From Mycobacterium kubicae (lineage in GTDB: Bacteria > Actinomycetota > Actinomycetes > Mycobacteriales > Mycobacteriaceae): a stretch of 64,000 nucleotides of DNA. The stretch covers positions 2,976,001 through 3,040,000 of the forward strand of contig NZ_CP065047.1 in NCBI RefSeq assembly GCF_015689175.1, in the 5' to 3' direction. Shown one piece after another: positions 16,826 through 25,101 of the stretch. Every line of letters begins with the position of its first letter. The stretch's first letter is position 1. Under the pieces are notes generated by a model, which was not told the DNA's origin, searched no databases, and worked only from the letters and a program-made list of their open reading frames with translations. A program made the translations under genes and the position numbers.

Positions 16826-18544
16826 ATGCGTAAAGTGAACACCGATACACGCCAGTTCTACGAAGAACTCGGATACCCTGCCATATGGCTCGACGAGGCC
16901 GACCAGTACCAGTCCGACGACTCCTACGTCGTGTTCGACCCGGTTTGGGCCGAGGAGTTGCCCCGTATACCCGAGCAGACAGTCGACGTCATCATCCGAC
17001 GTAATGCTCAACAGCGCCCTACTGCACCGGCACTGGTCTACTTGGGTCGTACGCTCAGTTACGGCGAATTCAACGAACTAGTGGGCCGCGCTGCCGCTGT
17101 GCTGCGCAGCAGCGGGGTACGCAGCGGTGACGTCGTGGCCGTCATGGTGCCCACCTCGGCGATGCACTGGGTCCTCTTCTTCGCCCTCGCCCGGCTCGGA
17201 GCCGTCCACTGCGGGGTCAACGTCATGTACCGAGCCGACGAAATTCGTTTTCTCCTGGAGGATTCCAAGCCCCGCGTCGTTGTCTGCCTGGACGCGTTGT
17301 TGCCCGAGGTCATGCGGGCAGTGTCGGCACACACGCCCGAGACGCTCTTCACGGTCTCGATCACAGACTTGGCCGCTTCGGATTTCACGCCATATCCCGG
17401 ACTGGACGCATGGTGGTCTGCATCACGGCAGCCTGCGACGTCCGTCCCGGCGTTGCTGCGCGAAATGACCCACGCGGATCCTTTGTGGGAGCCCGCACCT
17501 GTCACCGACGTCCATCAGGACATCGGTCAAATCGTGTACACGGCCGGCACCACCGGCCGTCCCAAAGGTGTTCTGCAAACTCATTACAATCTGATACACA
17601 ACGCCATCACGCACACCTTGGCGATGCCTGCCGTCGCAACCCCGGTCACGGTGTCCGTCCTGCCGCTATTTCACACCGGCGGCTTCTTTGTCTACTCTTT
17701 GCCGACCTTCGTGCGCGGCGGCACCGTCATTCCGCGACCCCTGTTTGAACCCAACGACTTTCTGAAGTGCGTGCAGCAGCACGGGGTCAACGTGCTCTTT
17801 GGTCCGCCCACCCTCTACACGGCCCTGCTGGGCCGAGGTGTCGATCCGGCGCAACTTTCCAGCGTCCGCATCTGCGCGACGGGTGCCGCCCCAATTCCTG
17901 CCGAGTTGCCCGGGCAGTGGAAGGCGATGACAGGACTGGACCTGCACGGCGGCTGGGGCATGAGCGAGCTCAACAGCCTGGGCACCTTCAACGCGTTGCC
18001 AGGAAAACAGACCCCGGGCACTCTGGGTGTGCCGGTCGTCGGCGAAGTGAGGATTACCGTCGAGGGAGGCGTCGCTCCTCGGATGCGCGCAGGAGACATC
18101 GAATTCCGTGGCTTGCAAGTCTCTCGGGGCTACCTGGGGCGAAATGCCGAGACACAAGCCAGTTTCGGCGCCGACGGCTGGCTGCGCACCGGGGACATCG
18201 GCTATATAGACGACGCTGATGCCCTGCATTACGTCGACCGCAAGAAAGACCTGCTTGTGGTCTCGGGGTACAACGTCTCTCCGACGGAAATCGAGGCGGT
18301 GTTGTTGCGACACCCCAAGATCTGCGACGTGGCCGTCATCGGGCAACACGACCCGTATCGCGGGGAGGTTCCGGTGGCCTTTGTCGTCGGTGATATCGCC
18401 GCCGACGACGTCGAGACCTACAGTCGCGCTCACCTGGCAGCCATGAAAGTGCCGCGCCGGGTGCATGTGGTCGATGCGCTGCCCAAGAACGCCATGGGTA
18501 AGACGCTGAAACGCGAATTGCGCAGTCACGAGGCGGTGCAGTGA
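16826..18544 (+). CDS. AMP-binding acyl-CoA ligase
   Basis: A 572-residue ANL-family ligase. The ATP loop is VYTAGTTGRPKG near residue 240. Then come PLFHTGGFFVY, GWGMSELNSLG, the hinge WLRTGDIGYI, DRKKDLLVVSGYNVSP and the terminal Lys in NAMGKTLKREL. A ~50-residue N-terminal extension precedes the usual start of the fold. I use the ATG at 16826; a TTG at 16799 is less likely. It would activate a carboxylic acid, possibly the ring-cleavage product of the island, as its CoA ester. Its stop overlaps the next ATG by one base. Confidence 0.87.
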   Translation: MRKVNTDTRQFYEELGYPAIWLDEADQYQSDDSYVVFDPVWAEELPRIPEQTVDVIIRRNAQQRPTAPALVYLGRTLSYGEFNELVGRAAAVLRSSGVRSGDVVAVMVPTSAMHWVLFFALARLGAVHCGVNVMYRADEIRFLLEDSKPRVVVCLDALLPEVMRAVSAHTPETLFTVSITDLAASDFTPYPGLDAWWSASRQPATSVPALLREMTHADPLWEPAPVTDVHQDIGQIVYTAGTTGRPKGVLQTHYNLIHNAITHTLAMPAVATPVTVSVLPLFHTGGFFVYSLPTFVRGGTVIPRPLFEPNDFLKCVQQHGVNVLFGPPTLYTALLGRGVDPAQLSSVRICATGAAPIPAELPGQWKAMTGLDLHGGWGMSELNSLGTFNALPGKQTPGTLGVPVVGEVRITVEGGVAPRMRAGDIEFRGLQVSRGYLGRNAETQASFGADGWLRTGDIGYIDDADALHYVDRKKDLLVVSGYNVSPTEIEAVLLRHPKICDVAVIGQHDPYRGEVPVAFVVGDIAADDVETYSRAHLAAMKVPRRVHVVDALPKNAMGKTLKRELRSHEAVQ

Positions 18545-19230
18545 TGGCGCGCACAGATGAAGTGACCATCGCGGCCCGTCGTCGCCGCGAACGGGAACGC
18601 AACGCGCGCCGCGACAGCATTCTCGCGGCGGCTCAGGAGACCTTCGCCACCCGTGGCTTCGCCGGCTCCACCATGGAGGAAGTCGCGCTGCGAGCTGAGA
18701 TCACCAAACCGACGCTCTATGGCTATTTCCGCACCAAGGATGAACTTCTGCTCACCCTGATGCTCCCGGTGTTCGCCGACATCGGGACACAGCTGGAGCA
18801 CCTGCAACGCGACCTCGAGGCCGGTTCAATCAACAATTGCCAGCACCTGATTGACCGATTCCTCGACGCGGTGCTCAATCCGTATCGGACCGATCCGGCG
18901 CGGTTCCGGCTCACTCAACTGCTTCATCAGACGCGGCTGGTCGAGACGCTGGATCAGGCCACCGTTGCCGCGCTGGATATGCAGGGGCGCCGGGATTTCC
19001 GGCTGGCGCGCTCGATCCTTCGTGCTGCGGTGCAGGAAAAATTGATTCGCGATGTGCCGGTGGCGCCGCTGGCTGACGTCATCTGGGGAATTGTTGTCGG
19101 CACGATTCAGGTCGAAGACATCAAGAACCGTACCGGCGGCCGCGCCCAACACACTGCCACGTTGCAACTGGCCGCCGACCTGCTCGCCGCCGCTCTGGAC
19201 CCCCAGCCTAACCGTGGTCATCAGCGGTGA
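18544..19230 (+). CDS. TetR family regulator
   Basis: A 228-residue TetR-type regulator. The DNA-binding domain follows a basic N-terminus: ARRDSILAAAQETFATRGF, then STMEEVALRAEITKPTLYGYF, with the recognition helix near residue 55. The C-terminal domain is large and helical, with no recognisable ligand. The ATG overlaps the ligase stop by one base, and its own stop overlaps the SDR start by four bases, so it is embedded in the operon. It probably controls the operon through a site upstream of 16826 or 16144, which is inference. Confidence 0.87.
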   Translation: MARTDEVTIAARRRRERERNARRDSILAAAQETFATRGFAGSTMEEVALRAEITKPTLYGYFRTKDELLLTLMLPVFADIGTQLEHLQRDLEAGSINNCQHLIDRFLDAVLNPYRTDPARFRLTQLLHQTRLVETLDQATVAALDMQGRRDFRLARSILRAAVQEKLIRDVPVAPLADVIWGIVVGTIQVEDIKNRTGGRAQHTATLQLAADLLAAALDPQPNRGHQR

Positions 19231-20057
19231 CCGACGAATTCGCCGGCAAGGTCGCCATCGTCACCGGTGCGGCGCGAGGAATCGGCGCAGCGATTGCCGG
19301 GCGTCTCTGTCATGGCGGCGCCACAGTCGTGATCGCCGACATCGACGGTGCTGAACTAGATCGTCTTGCAACGCGGTTACCCCGACCCTCGACTCAGGTT
19401 GCCGTGGACTTGACCGCTCCGGACGCACCCGACCTCGTTGTCGAAACTGCGGCGCAGCTGCACGGCCGCCTGGACATCGTGGTGAACAATGCCGGCTATA
19501 CCTGGGATGGCCCGATCCATACCATGTCCGACGAGCAGTTTCAGGCCATGCTCGACATCCATACCGTGGTTCCGTTTCGGATGTTGCGCGCCGCGGCAAC
19601 GTTGATGCGCACGGCGGCCAAGAAAGAGGCCGCACTCGGTCGCCCGGCCCATCGCAAGGTGGTCAACGTGGTCTCGCTGGCCGGCTTGATGGGTCAAGGC
19701 GGCCAGGTCAATTACTCCGCAGCCAAAGGCGCGACCATCGCACTCACCAAAGCGCTGGCCAAGGAATGGGGGCACCTGGGCATCAACGTCAATGCCGTAG
19801 CGCCCGGATTCATCGAAACGCGGCTGACCGCCGACCTGGACAACGGTAACGACATTGAGATTGCCGGGCGCACACATCGACTCGGAATTTCGGAATCGGT
19901 GCGCAGCAGCGCCTTGGCGACCAACCCGCTGGCACGTGTCGGTGCGGTGAGCGATGTCGCGGAAGCTGTGGCCTGGCTGGCCTCTGCCGCGTCGAATTAT
20001 GTACAGGGCCATGTGTTGACCGTCAGTGGCGGTCAAATCGGGGGCATGACGTGTTGA
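19227..20057 (+). CDS. short-chain dehydrogenase/reductase
   Basis: A 276-residue classical SDR. TGAARGIG lies at 12-19 and NNAGYTWDG near 87-95, followed by the catalytic Ser in VVSLAGL and YSAAK. An Asp at the end of strand two (VIADIDG) favours NAD(H). An insertion around residues 125-145 (RTAAKKEAALGRPAHRK) is longer than in FabG. In the island it could oxidise a hydroxyacyl or cyclic alcohol intermediate. It starts at a GTG overlapping the TetR stop. Confidence 0.85.
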   Translation: MTDEFAGKVAIVTGAARGIGAAIAGRLCHGGATVVIADIDGAELDRLATRLPRPSTQVAVDLTAPDAPDLVVETAAQLHGRLDIVVNNAGYTWDGPIHTMSDEQFQAMLDIHTVVPFRMLRAAATLMRTAAKKEAALGRPAHRKVVNVVSLAGLMGQGGQVNYSAAKGATIALTKALAKEWGHLGINVNAVAPGFIETRLTADLDNGNDIEIAGRTHRLGISESVRSSALATNPLARVGAVSDVAEAVAWLASAASNYVQGHVLTVSGGQIGGMTC

Positions 20058-20078
20058 TCAATGACGGGAAGGGCCATC

Positions 20079-20873
20079 GTGTCTGAGGTGTTGAAGTTCG
20101 AGGTGCGCAATCGCACCGCCGTGGTGACTTTGAATCGGCCAGAGCAACGCAACGCGGTCGATCTTGAGTTGAGCGCCGCGATACTGGCCGCCTGGGACCG
20201 CATCAAGGCAGATCCGGAGATTCGTGTCGCCATCCTGACCGGTGCAGGGCCGGCATTCTGTGCCGGTGCTGATCTGAAGAAGCTGATCCCGCACATCCGT
20301 GCGGCCAGCGACGCCGAGAACCGTCGTCGCGCTTGGGAAGGCCCGGGTTGGGCCGGGATTTCTGGCGGCTACACGATCAACACACCGATCATCGCTGCGA
20401 TCAACGGTGATTGCATCGCAGGTGGACACGAGCTCGCCGAATTCTGTGACATCCGAATCGCCGTGCCTCACGCCCGGTTCGGACATCAAGAAATCAAATG
20501 GGGTCTGATGCCCGGTGACGGCGGGTGTTCGCGGTTGCCTCGCATCATCGGTCTCGGGCGGGCGATGGAGCTCATCTTGACCGGGCGCATCTACGACGCT
20601 GACGAAGCACTCCGAATCGGATTCGTATCCAAACTCGTGCAACCACAGGACCTTATGCATGAAGCCATGGTTATGGCAGATGCCATCGCGCGGAATGCGC
20701 CTCTGGCGGTGCGGGCCGCCAAGCAAACGGTGCTTCGCGGGATCGGCAGGCCATTGCATGACAACATCCCGTTCGAGACGGAAACTTTCAGTTACCTGTG
20801 CAAGACCGAGGACTGGACACGGGGGCAGCAAGCGTTTCTCACCGGCGAGAAGCCTGACTTCCAGGGGAAGTGA
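20079..20873 (+). CDS. enoyl-CoA hydratase/isomerase family protein
   Basis: A 264-residue crotonase-fold protein. The oxyanion-hole region GAGPAFCAGADLKKL (about 57-71) and the second motif INGDCIAGGHELAEFCDIRIA are typical. At the catalytic positions the sequence reads KWGLMPGDGG, with Asp at the second acidic position, so it may not be a standard hydratase and could be an isomerase or another crotonase activity. The GTG at 20079 is chosen because GGGAAGGG is five bases upstream; an ATG at 20061 would add six residues. Seven bases separate its stop from the next gene. Confidence 0.86.
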   Translation: MSEVLKFEVRNRTAVVTLNRPEQRNAVDLELSAAILAAWDRIKADPEIRVAILTGAGPAFCAGADLKKLIPHIRAASDAENRRRAWEGPGWAGISGGYTINTPIIAAINGDCIAGGHELAEFCDIRIAVPHARFGHQEIKWGLMPGDGGCSRLPRIIGLGRAMELILTGRIYDADEALRIGFVSKLVQPQDLMHEAMVMADAIARNAPLAVRAAKQTVLRGIGRPLHDNIPFETETFSYLCKTEDWTRGQQAFLTGEKPDFQGK

Positions 20874-20879
20874 CACATT

Positions 20880-21641
20880 ATGAACATGATCCTCTCGACG
20901 GTTCCAGTGCAAGGCGCGAGGATCGTTGTCACTGGTGCGCTCGGCGGTGTGGGCTCTGCCTTGATGGTTGCTCTGGAAAGCGTGGGTTGTGCGGTGATCG
21001 GGATCGACCGCCCGGAGGTGGTCAGTTCAGCCAGTGACACGCGTCGATTCATTGCCGCCGACCTCTCCGACGCGGAATCGGCGCGCGCCGCAATCCATTC
21101 CGCGATCGAGAGCCTCGACGGGTTAGATCACCTCGTCGGTGCGGCCGCGAATGTCGCCACGATCCACCGAGCCCGTAGCTTTCCTGCCGAGACGTTTCGT
21201 GACGACGTCGCCACCAACTTGCTCAGCCAATTCTGGACCGTCCAGGCGGCCTACCCGGCTTTGACCGACAGCGACATGGCCAGCGTAGTCATGGTCTCGT
21301 CGATTGGAGCGCTGGACGGCTTGCCCGGCCAAGCGTCCTATGCGGCAGCCAAGGCTGGCATTCTAGGGCTGGTCCGGACCCTGGCCGCGGAGTGGGCCCG
21401 GGCCCGCATCCGCGTCAACGCCATAGTGCCCGGGTTAGTCGGCACCCCGAAAGTGCTCGCCATGACCGACGACATTCGAGGTCGCGTCTTGGCGAATGTC
21501 GCGATGGGACGGTTGGTTTCGGTTGAGGAAGTGGTCGCCAGCGTCGCGTTTCTTCTTTCGCCGGCCGCCGCAGCCATCACCGGTCAGAGCATTCGCGTCG
21601 ACGCAGGCGCGGGCCTGAACACTGTCGGGTTGCATCGATGA
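20880..21641 (+). CDS. short-chain dehydrogenase/reductase
   Basis: A 253-residue SDR. The N-terminal nucleotide motif is TGALGGVG (about 19-26), a slight variant of TGxxxGIG. The usual NAG is replaced by GAAAN near residue 80. Catalytic residues are in VMVSSIGALDG and SYAAAK. The end VDAGAGL is conventional. The variant NAG suggests a diverged substrate or cofactor pocket. It is in the rightward operon, with GGGGAAG upstream, and overlaps the monooxygenase gene by four bases. Confidence 0.83.
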   Translation: MNMILSTVPVQGARIVVTGALGGVGSALMVALESVGCAVIGIDRPEVVSSASDTRRFIAADLSDAESARAAIHSAIESLDGLDHLVGAAANVATIHRARSFPAETFRDDVATNLLSQFWTVQAAYPALTDSDMASVVMVSSIGALDGLPGQASYAAAKAGILGLVRTLAAEWARARIRVNAIVPGLVGTPKVLAMTDDIRGRVLANVAMGRLVSVEEVVASVAFLLSPAAAAITGQSIRVDAGAGLNTVGLHR

Positions 21642-23113
21642 CCGACCAGTTCAGCTACGACGTTGTCATCATCGGCGCGGGCTTCTCCGGATTGGCCGCC
21701 GCGGCCAAGATCTCCCGGCTCACCCGATGCTCTTTTGTCATCCTGGAAAAGAGTGACGACGTTGGTGGAACGTGGCGCGACAACACCTACCCCGGATGCG
21801 CGTGTGATATACCCGCGCCCTTGTATTCGTTCTCCTTCCTCCAGAATCCGGAATGGCGCGAACTGTTCGCCACCCAGGCCGAAATACTGCGCTACCTGCA
21901 GGAAGCCACCAGGCGCCTCGGGCTGGCTGAGAAAATTCTGTTCAACACAACCGTTTCCGGTGCTCACTGGGACTCCACCAGCAACGTGTGGCGCTTATCA
22001 GCGCGCGATGGGCGGCAATTCACGGCCCGCTACGTCGTCAATGCCGTCGGTCTTCTGCATCATCCTGCTATTCCGCAGCTTGCCGGCCGCGAGGAGTTCG
22101 GTGGCCCGATGTTCCATTCAGCACAGTGGGACCACGGTGTAGATCTCAGGGGGAAGCGGGTGGCTGTCATCGGAACAGGCGCCAGCGCAATACAATTCAT
22201 CCCGGCAATCGTCGACCGGGTATCCGAGCTCACTGTGTTCCAGCGCACCCCGCCATGGATACTGCCGAAGAAGAATCGCCGTTTCAGCGAAGTCGAACGT
22301 GCGAGCGTGCGAGACAGTGCGCTGGCTTGCTGGGGGCGACGCGCGAGGCTGTTCTGGATACACGAGAAACGGGTGAAAGGGTTTCTCGGAGACCAATCGG
22401 CGATGCGGCCCACCCTGGAGCTGGCCGTCAACCATCTCGAACGACAAGTGCCTGATCCGGCGCTTCGCACCAAGCTGACACCCAGCTACGCGATCGGCTG
22501 CAAGCGGCTGCTCATATCCAGCGACTACTATCCCGCCCTGAGCAAGCCTCATGTCACCGTGGTCACCGACGGCATTGCCCGGTTGACCCATCATGGCGTG
22601 GCGACGACGAGCGGTCAGCACATCGACGCTGACGTGATCATCTACGGAACGGGATTCGACGCTCAACATGCCATCACTCACATCCCGATCCGAGGTCGCG
22701 ACGGCATCCGCCTCGAGGAAGCTTGGTCGTCAACAGGTCCCGAGGCTTACCTGGGGACGCTCATCCGTGGTTTCCCCAACTTCTTCCTGATGTGCGGCCC
22801 CAACACGGGATTGGGCCACAACTCGCAGATCTTCATGATCGAGGCGCAGGCTCATTACCTCGCGCGGTGCATCCGCTCGGCCGGCGGCACAGCGGTGGTG
22901 GAGGTCAAAGAATCGGCTCAGCGACGCTACAACGACCGACTACAGCGGCGTCTGTCCAACACGGTATGGCAGGCCGGCGGGTGCAGGAGCTGGTATCAAG
23001 ACGCCAAGAGTGGACGAAACACGCTGTTGTGGCCACAGTCGGTTGTCTGGTTCTGGCTTCGTACGCGCAAGGTGCGATCAACGGACCTCAATAAAACGTT
23101 AACCAGTTATTAG
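21638..23113 (+). CDS. Baeyer-Villiger-type flavin monooxygenase
   Basis: A 491-residue class B flavoprotein monooxygenase. The FAD site is GAGFSG (13-18), followed by DDVGGTWRDNTYPGCACD. The Baeyer-Villiger fingerprint FxGxxxHxxxWD is exact at residues 154-165 (FGGPMFHSAQWD). The NADP site is VIGTGASAIQF (177-187). Such enzymes insert oxygen beside a ketone to give an ester or lactone, using NADPH. It overlaps the SDR by ATGA and is followed by a cupin gene. In the island it would follow a ketone-forming step and precede the hydrolase at 24265. Confidence 0.92.
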   Translation: MTDQFSYDVVIIGAGFSGLAAAAKISRLTRCSFVILEKSDDVGGTWRDNTYPGCACDIPAPLYSFSFLQNPEWRELFATQAEILRYLQEATRRLGLAEKILFNTTVSGAHWDSTSNVWRLSARDGRQFTARYVVNAVGLLHHPAIPQLAGREEFGGPMFHSAQWDHGVDLRGKRVAVIGTGASAIQFIPAIVDRVSELTVFQRTPPWILPKKNRRFSEVERASVRDSALACWGRRARLFWIHEKRVKGFLGDQSAMRPTLELAVNHLERQVPDPALRTKLTPSYAIGCKRLLISSDYYPALSKPHVTVVTDGIARLTHHGVATTSGQHIDADVIIYGTGFDAQHAITHIPIRGRDGIRLEEAWSSTGPEAYLGTLIRGFPNFFLMCGPNTGLGHNSQIFMIEAQAHYLARCIRSAGGTAVVEVKESAQRRYNDRLQRRLSNTVWQAGGCRSWYQDAKSGRNTLLWPQSVVWFWLRTRKVRSTDLNKTLTSY

Positions 23114-23167
23114 ATGATTCCTGCGATGGCCGATACCGAAGGGGGTGTGGAGTGCAGATCCTGCACG

Positions 23168-23605
23168 ATGGCAATGCTAAAGCACTTGATCTCAACGTTG
23201 GCCCTGCTTGCCTCAGCGGTGTGGCTTGGGTTTCCGATGCTGGGCTCGTCGTCTCATTCACCTACCGGCGCCACCTACGACGTCGTGGCTCAATCTTCCG
23301 AGCAGGGAAGGTCATTCATTATCCGCGACACCACAATCGATCCCGGCGGCAGCATCGGCTGGCATTGGCATCAAGGCACTGTCATCGCCCTGGTGAAGCA
23401 AGGCACCCTGTACCACTTGCGCAGTGACTGCACTGTCGACGCGATCTATCGGGCGGGTGACTCCTTCATCGAGCCGAGGGGACCAGAGCATGTGCACGAC
23501 GGGCGCAATTATGGGACAACGCCAGTTGTGTTGGAGATCATGTACGTCGTTCTTGCCGGGTCACCGCTTGCGCAAGCACCCAACCTGCCGATCACATGCC
23601 CCTAG
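23168..23605 (+). CDS. exported cupin-domain protein
   Basis: A 145-residue protein. From the ATG at 23168 it has a hydrophobic N-terminus (HLISTLALLASAVWLGF) that looks like a signal sequence. The body is a single cupin barrel with metal-site residues HWHQGT and, in the second motif, PRGPEHVHDG. Small secreted cupins bind metals or small ligands; no activity is assigned. Longer in-frame starts exist upstream to 23114, so the start is uncertain. It is the last gene of the rightward operon, and its end is ten bases from the convergent TetR gene. Confidence 0.75.
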   Translation: MAMLKHLISTLALLASAVWLGFPMLGSSSHSPTGATYDVVAQSSEQGRSFIIRDTTIDPGGSIGWHWHQGTVIALVKQGTLYHLRSDCTVDAIYRAGDSFIEPRGPEHVHDGRNYGTTPVVLEIMYVVLAGSPLAQAPNLPITCP

Positions 23606-23615
23606 CCTTACCTGG

Positions 23616-24227
23616 CTAGCGGTACCCCTCGCGGCGCAGCATCGTCGCGACGTGGCGTAACAAGGCCGTGCGGAATCGATCGGCTGACGGGGTGGGGAAG
23701 TCCAGCGTGCGGGGAACCATGGCACCGGCGAGCGAGAGGAGAAGCAAGTCGACGACATCGTCTGGATCCCCGACGGGCTCGAAGACTCCGTTGTCGCGAC
23801 CCTCGATGATGGTTTGCACAAAAGGTGCCCGGTAGCGGGCCCATCCTTCTTCGCTGTAGTCGCGCAACTCCGCATCGCGCATGCTGGAGCGCCACACCTC
23901 GATGAGCAACTGGTGATTGTGCAGTGGCGTATTGAGATTGCGGTCGATCATCGCCACCAGGCGGCGCCACGGGTCGCTTTCGGCCTGCGCGACAGCTTCC
24001 AGCGCAATTACTTCGATCTCAGTGGCATGCCGGATCGCCTCGATCAGCATGTCCTCGCGGGAGCCGAAATAATTTTGCAGAGTGCTTATCGCCGCGCCGC
24101 TGGCTGCCGATACGTCGGCAAAGCGGGTGTTCTCATAACCTCGTTCGGCTAACACCCGGGCGACGGTTTCAGCTACCTCCGCACGGCGGGCTCCGCCCGC
24201 CCGCCGGGTTCGCCGCTGCATGACCAT
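23616..24227 (-). CDS. TetR family regulator
   Basis: A 203-residue regulator. The DNA-binding domain is VAETVARVLAERGYENTRF followed by ADVSAASGAAISTLQNYFGSRED, with the recognition helix near residue 45. The C-terminal part is helical and fairly hydrophobic. ATGs at 24227 and 24221 are both possible. It is the last gene of the leftward set FAD oxidase-P450-hydrolase-TetR, and a 15-base palindrome lies just before its start, consistent with autoregulation. Confidence 0.88.
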   Translation of the reverse strand: MVMQRRTRRAGGARRAEVAETVARVLAERGYENTRFADVSAASGAAISTLQNYFGSREDMLIEAIRHATEIEVIALEAVAQAESDPWRRLVAMIDRNLNTPLHNHQLLIEVWRSSMRDAELRDYSEEGWARYRAPFVQTIIEGRDNGVFEPVGDPDDVVDLLLLSLAGAMVPRTLDFPTPSADRFRTALLRHVATMLRREGYR

Positions 24228-24228
24228 G

Positions 24229-24243
24229 GTCGTATGGTACGAC
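24229..24243 (-). promoter_or_regulatory. 15-base palindrome at TetR start, candidate operator
   Basis: GTCGTA-TGG-TACGAC on the plus strand is a perfect 6-base dyad with a 3-base centre, beginning two bases from the TetR start codon. Read on the minus strand it includes TACCAT, which fits a TANNNT -10 box ending six bases before the ATG at 24227. Repressor binding here would cover the promoter of its own leaderless transcript. This is inference from sequence and position. Confidence 0.55.
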
Positions 24244-24264
24244 TATGCCGCCGATAAGCAAGCG

Positions 24265-25050
24265 TCAGAGGGATAGCTGGGTGAGCAAGACAATGGACTC
24301 GGCAACGAGGGGCCACGCCGGTTCGACTGTGAGCGAATGCCCGATGTCCGGAATGATCGTTGGTCGCGTGCCGTAGAAGGCCGCTGTAGCGCGTACGTCG
24401 CGGTCGGTATACAACATGTCCTGCTCCGCCCCGAGTACATAGACCGGTGCAGTGGTACGCCTTTTCTTCACGCTCGACATCGTCATGTCGATGAGAAGCG
24501 CTCGCGTACTCTCCGGTTGCAGCTGCGTAGTGGTCGCATCGACCAAACAGTCCGGGGCAGACCTGCCGAACAACATTTGCCGCGCCCCCGCGATGGTTTC
24601 TCCGTACAGGTCGGCTGGGCGACCTGTGAAGGAGAACTTCGTAGATCCCCATGGGTTCAGGCGGAAACAGCGCAGCACGGTACGTAAGTGGCCGCGCGGT
24701 GGCGCCGATGCCAGGAGCACGGCCGCCGGTACGTCGTTGCGTTCCATATACTTCTGCACGACGAACCCGCCCATTGAGTGCCCTACCAGCACGGGGTGGG
24801 GCGCGAGGGTATTGACGATTGATGCCACATCGTCGACGTAATCCGAGATGGAGCACCACCGCAGAGCTTTATCCGTCGGGCTAGCACCATGTCCGCGTAG
24901 GCTGACTGCCACCGCGCGAAAACCTCTGTCAGCGAAGAAATTCAGGAAATGCTGGTCCCAAAACCTACCGTTCTGGTATGCACCGTGCACGAACAGCAGC
25001 GGGTGCGGGTGGGATTTGCTGGTCTTGCCTTTCGCGATAACTTCGAGCAC
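24265..25050 (-). CDS. alpha/beta hydrolase
   Basis: A 261-residue hydrolase. The oxyanion motif is FVHGAYQNGRFW, the nucleophile elbow is GHSMGG (Ser near residue 93), the acid is probably in LGAEQDMLYT, and the base is the His in IPDIGHSLTVEP. The fold fits esterase or lactonase chemistry, which would hydrolyse the product of the nearby Baeyer-Villiger enzyme. The GTG start has AAGGAG seven bases upstream. It lies 51 bases downstream of the P450 gene on the same strand. Confidence 0.87.
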   Translation of the reverse strand: MLEVIAKGKTSKSHPHPLLFVHGAYQNGRFWDQHFLNFFADRGFRAVAVSLRGHGASPTDKALRWCSISDYVDDVASIVNTLAPHPVLVGHSMGGFVVQKYMERNDVPAAVLLASAPPRGHLRTVLRCFRLNPWGSTKFSFTGRPADLYGETIAGARQMLFGRSAPDCLVDATTTQLQPESTRALLIDMTMSSVKKRRTTAPVYVLGAEQDMLYTDRDVRATAAFYGTRPTIIPDIGHSLTVEPAWPLVAESIVLLTQLSL

Positions 25051-25101
25051 GAAGTCACTCCTTGGTCAGTCGAGTGAAGGGACCGGAGCACCAGTGCCGT
25101 T

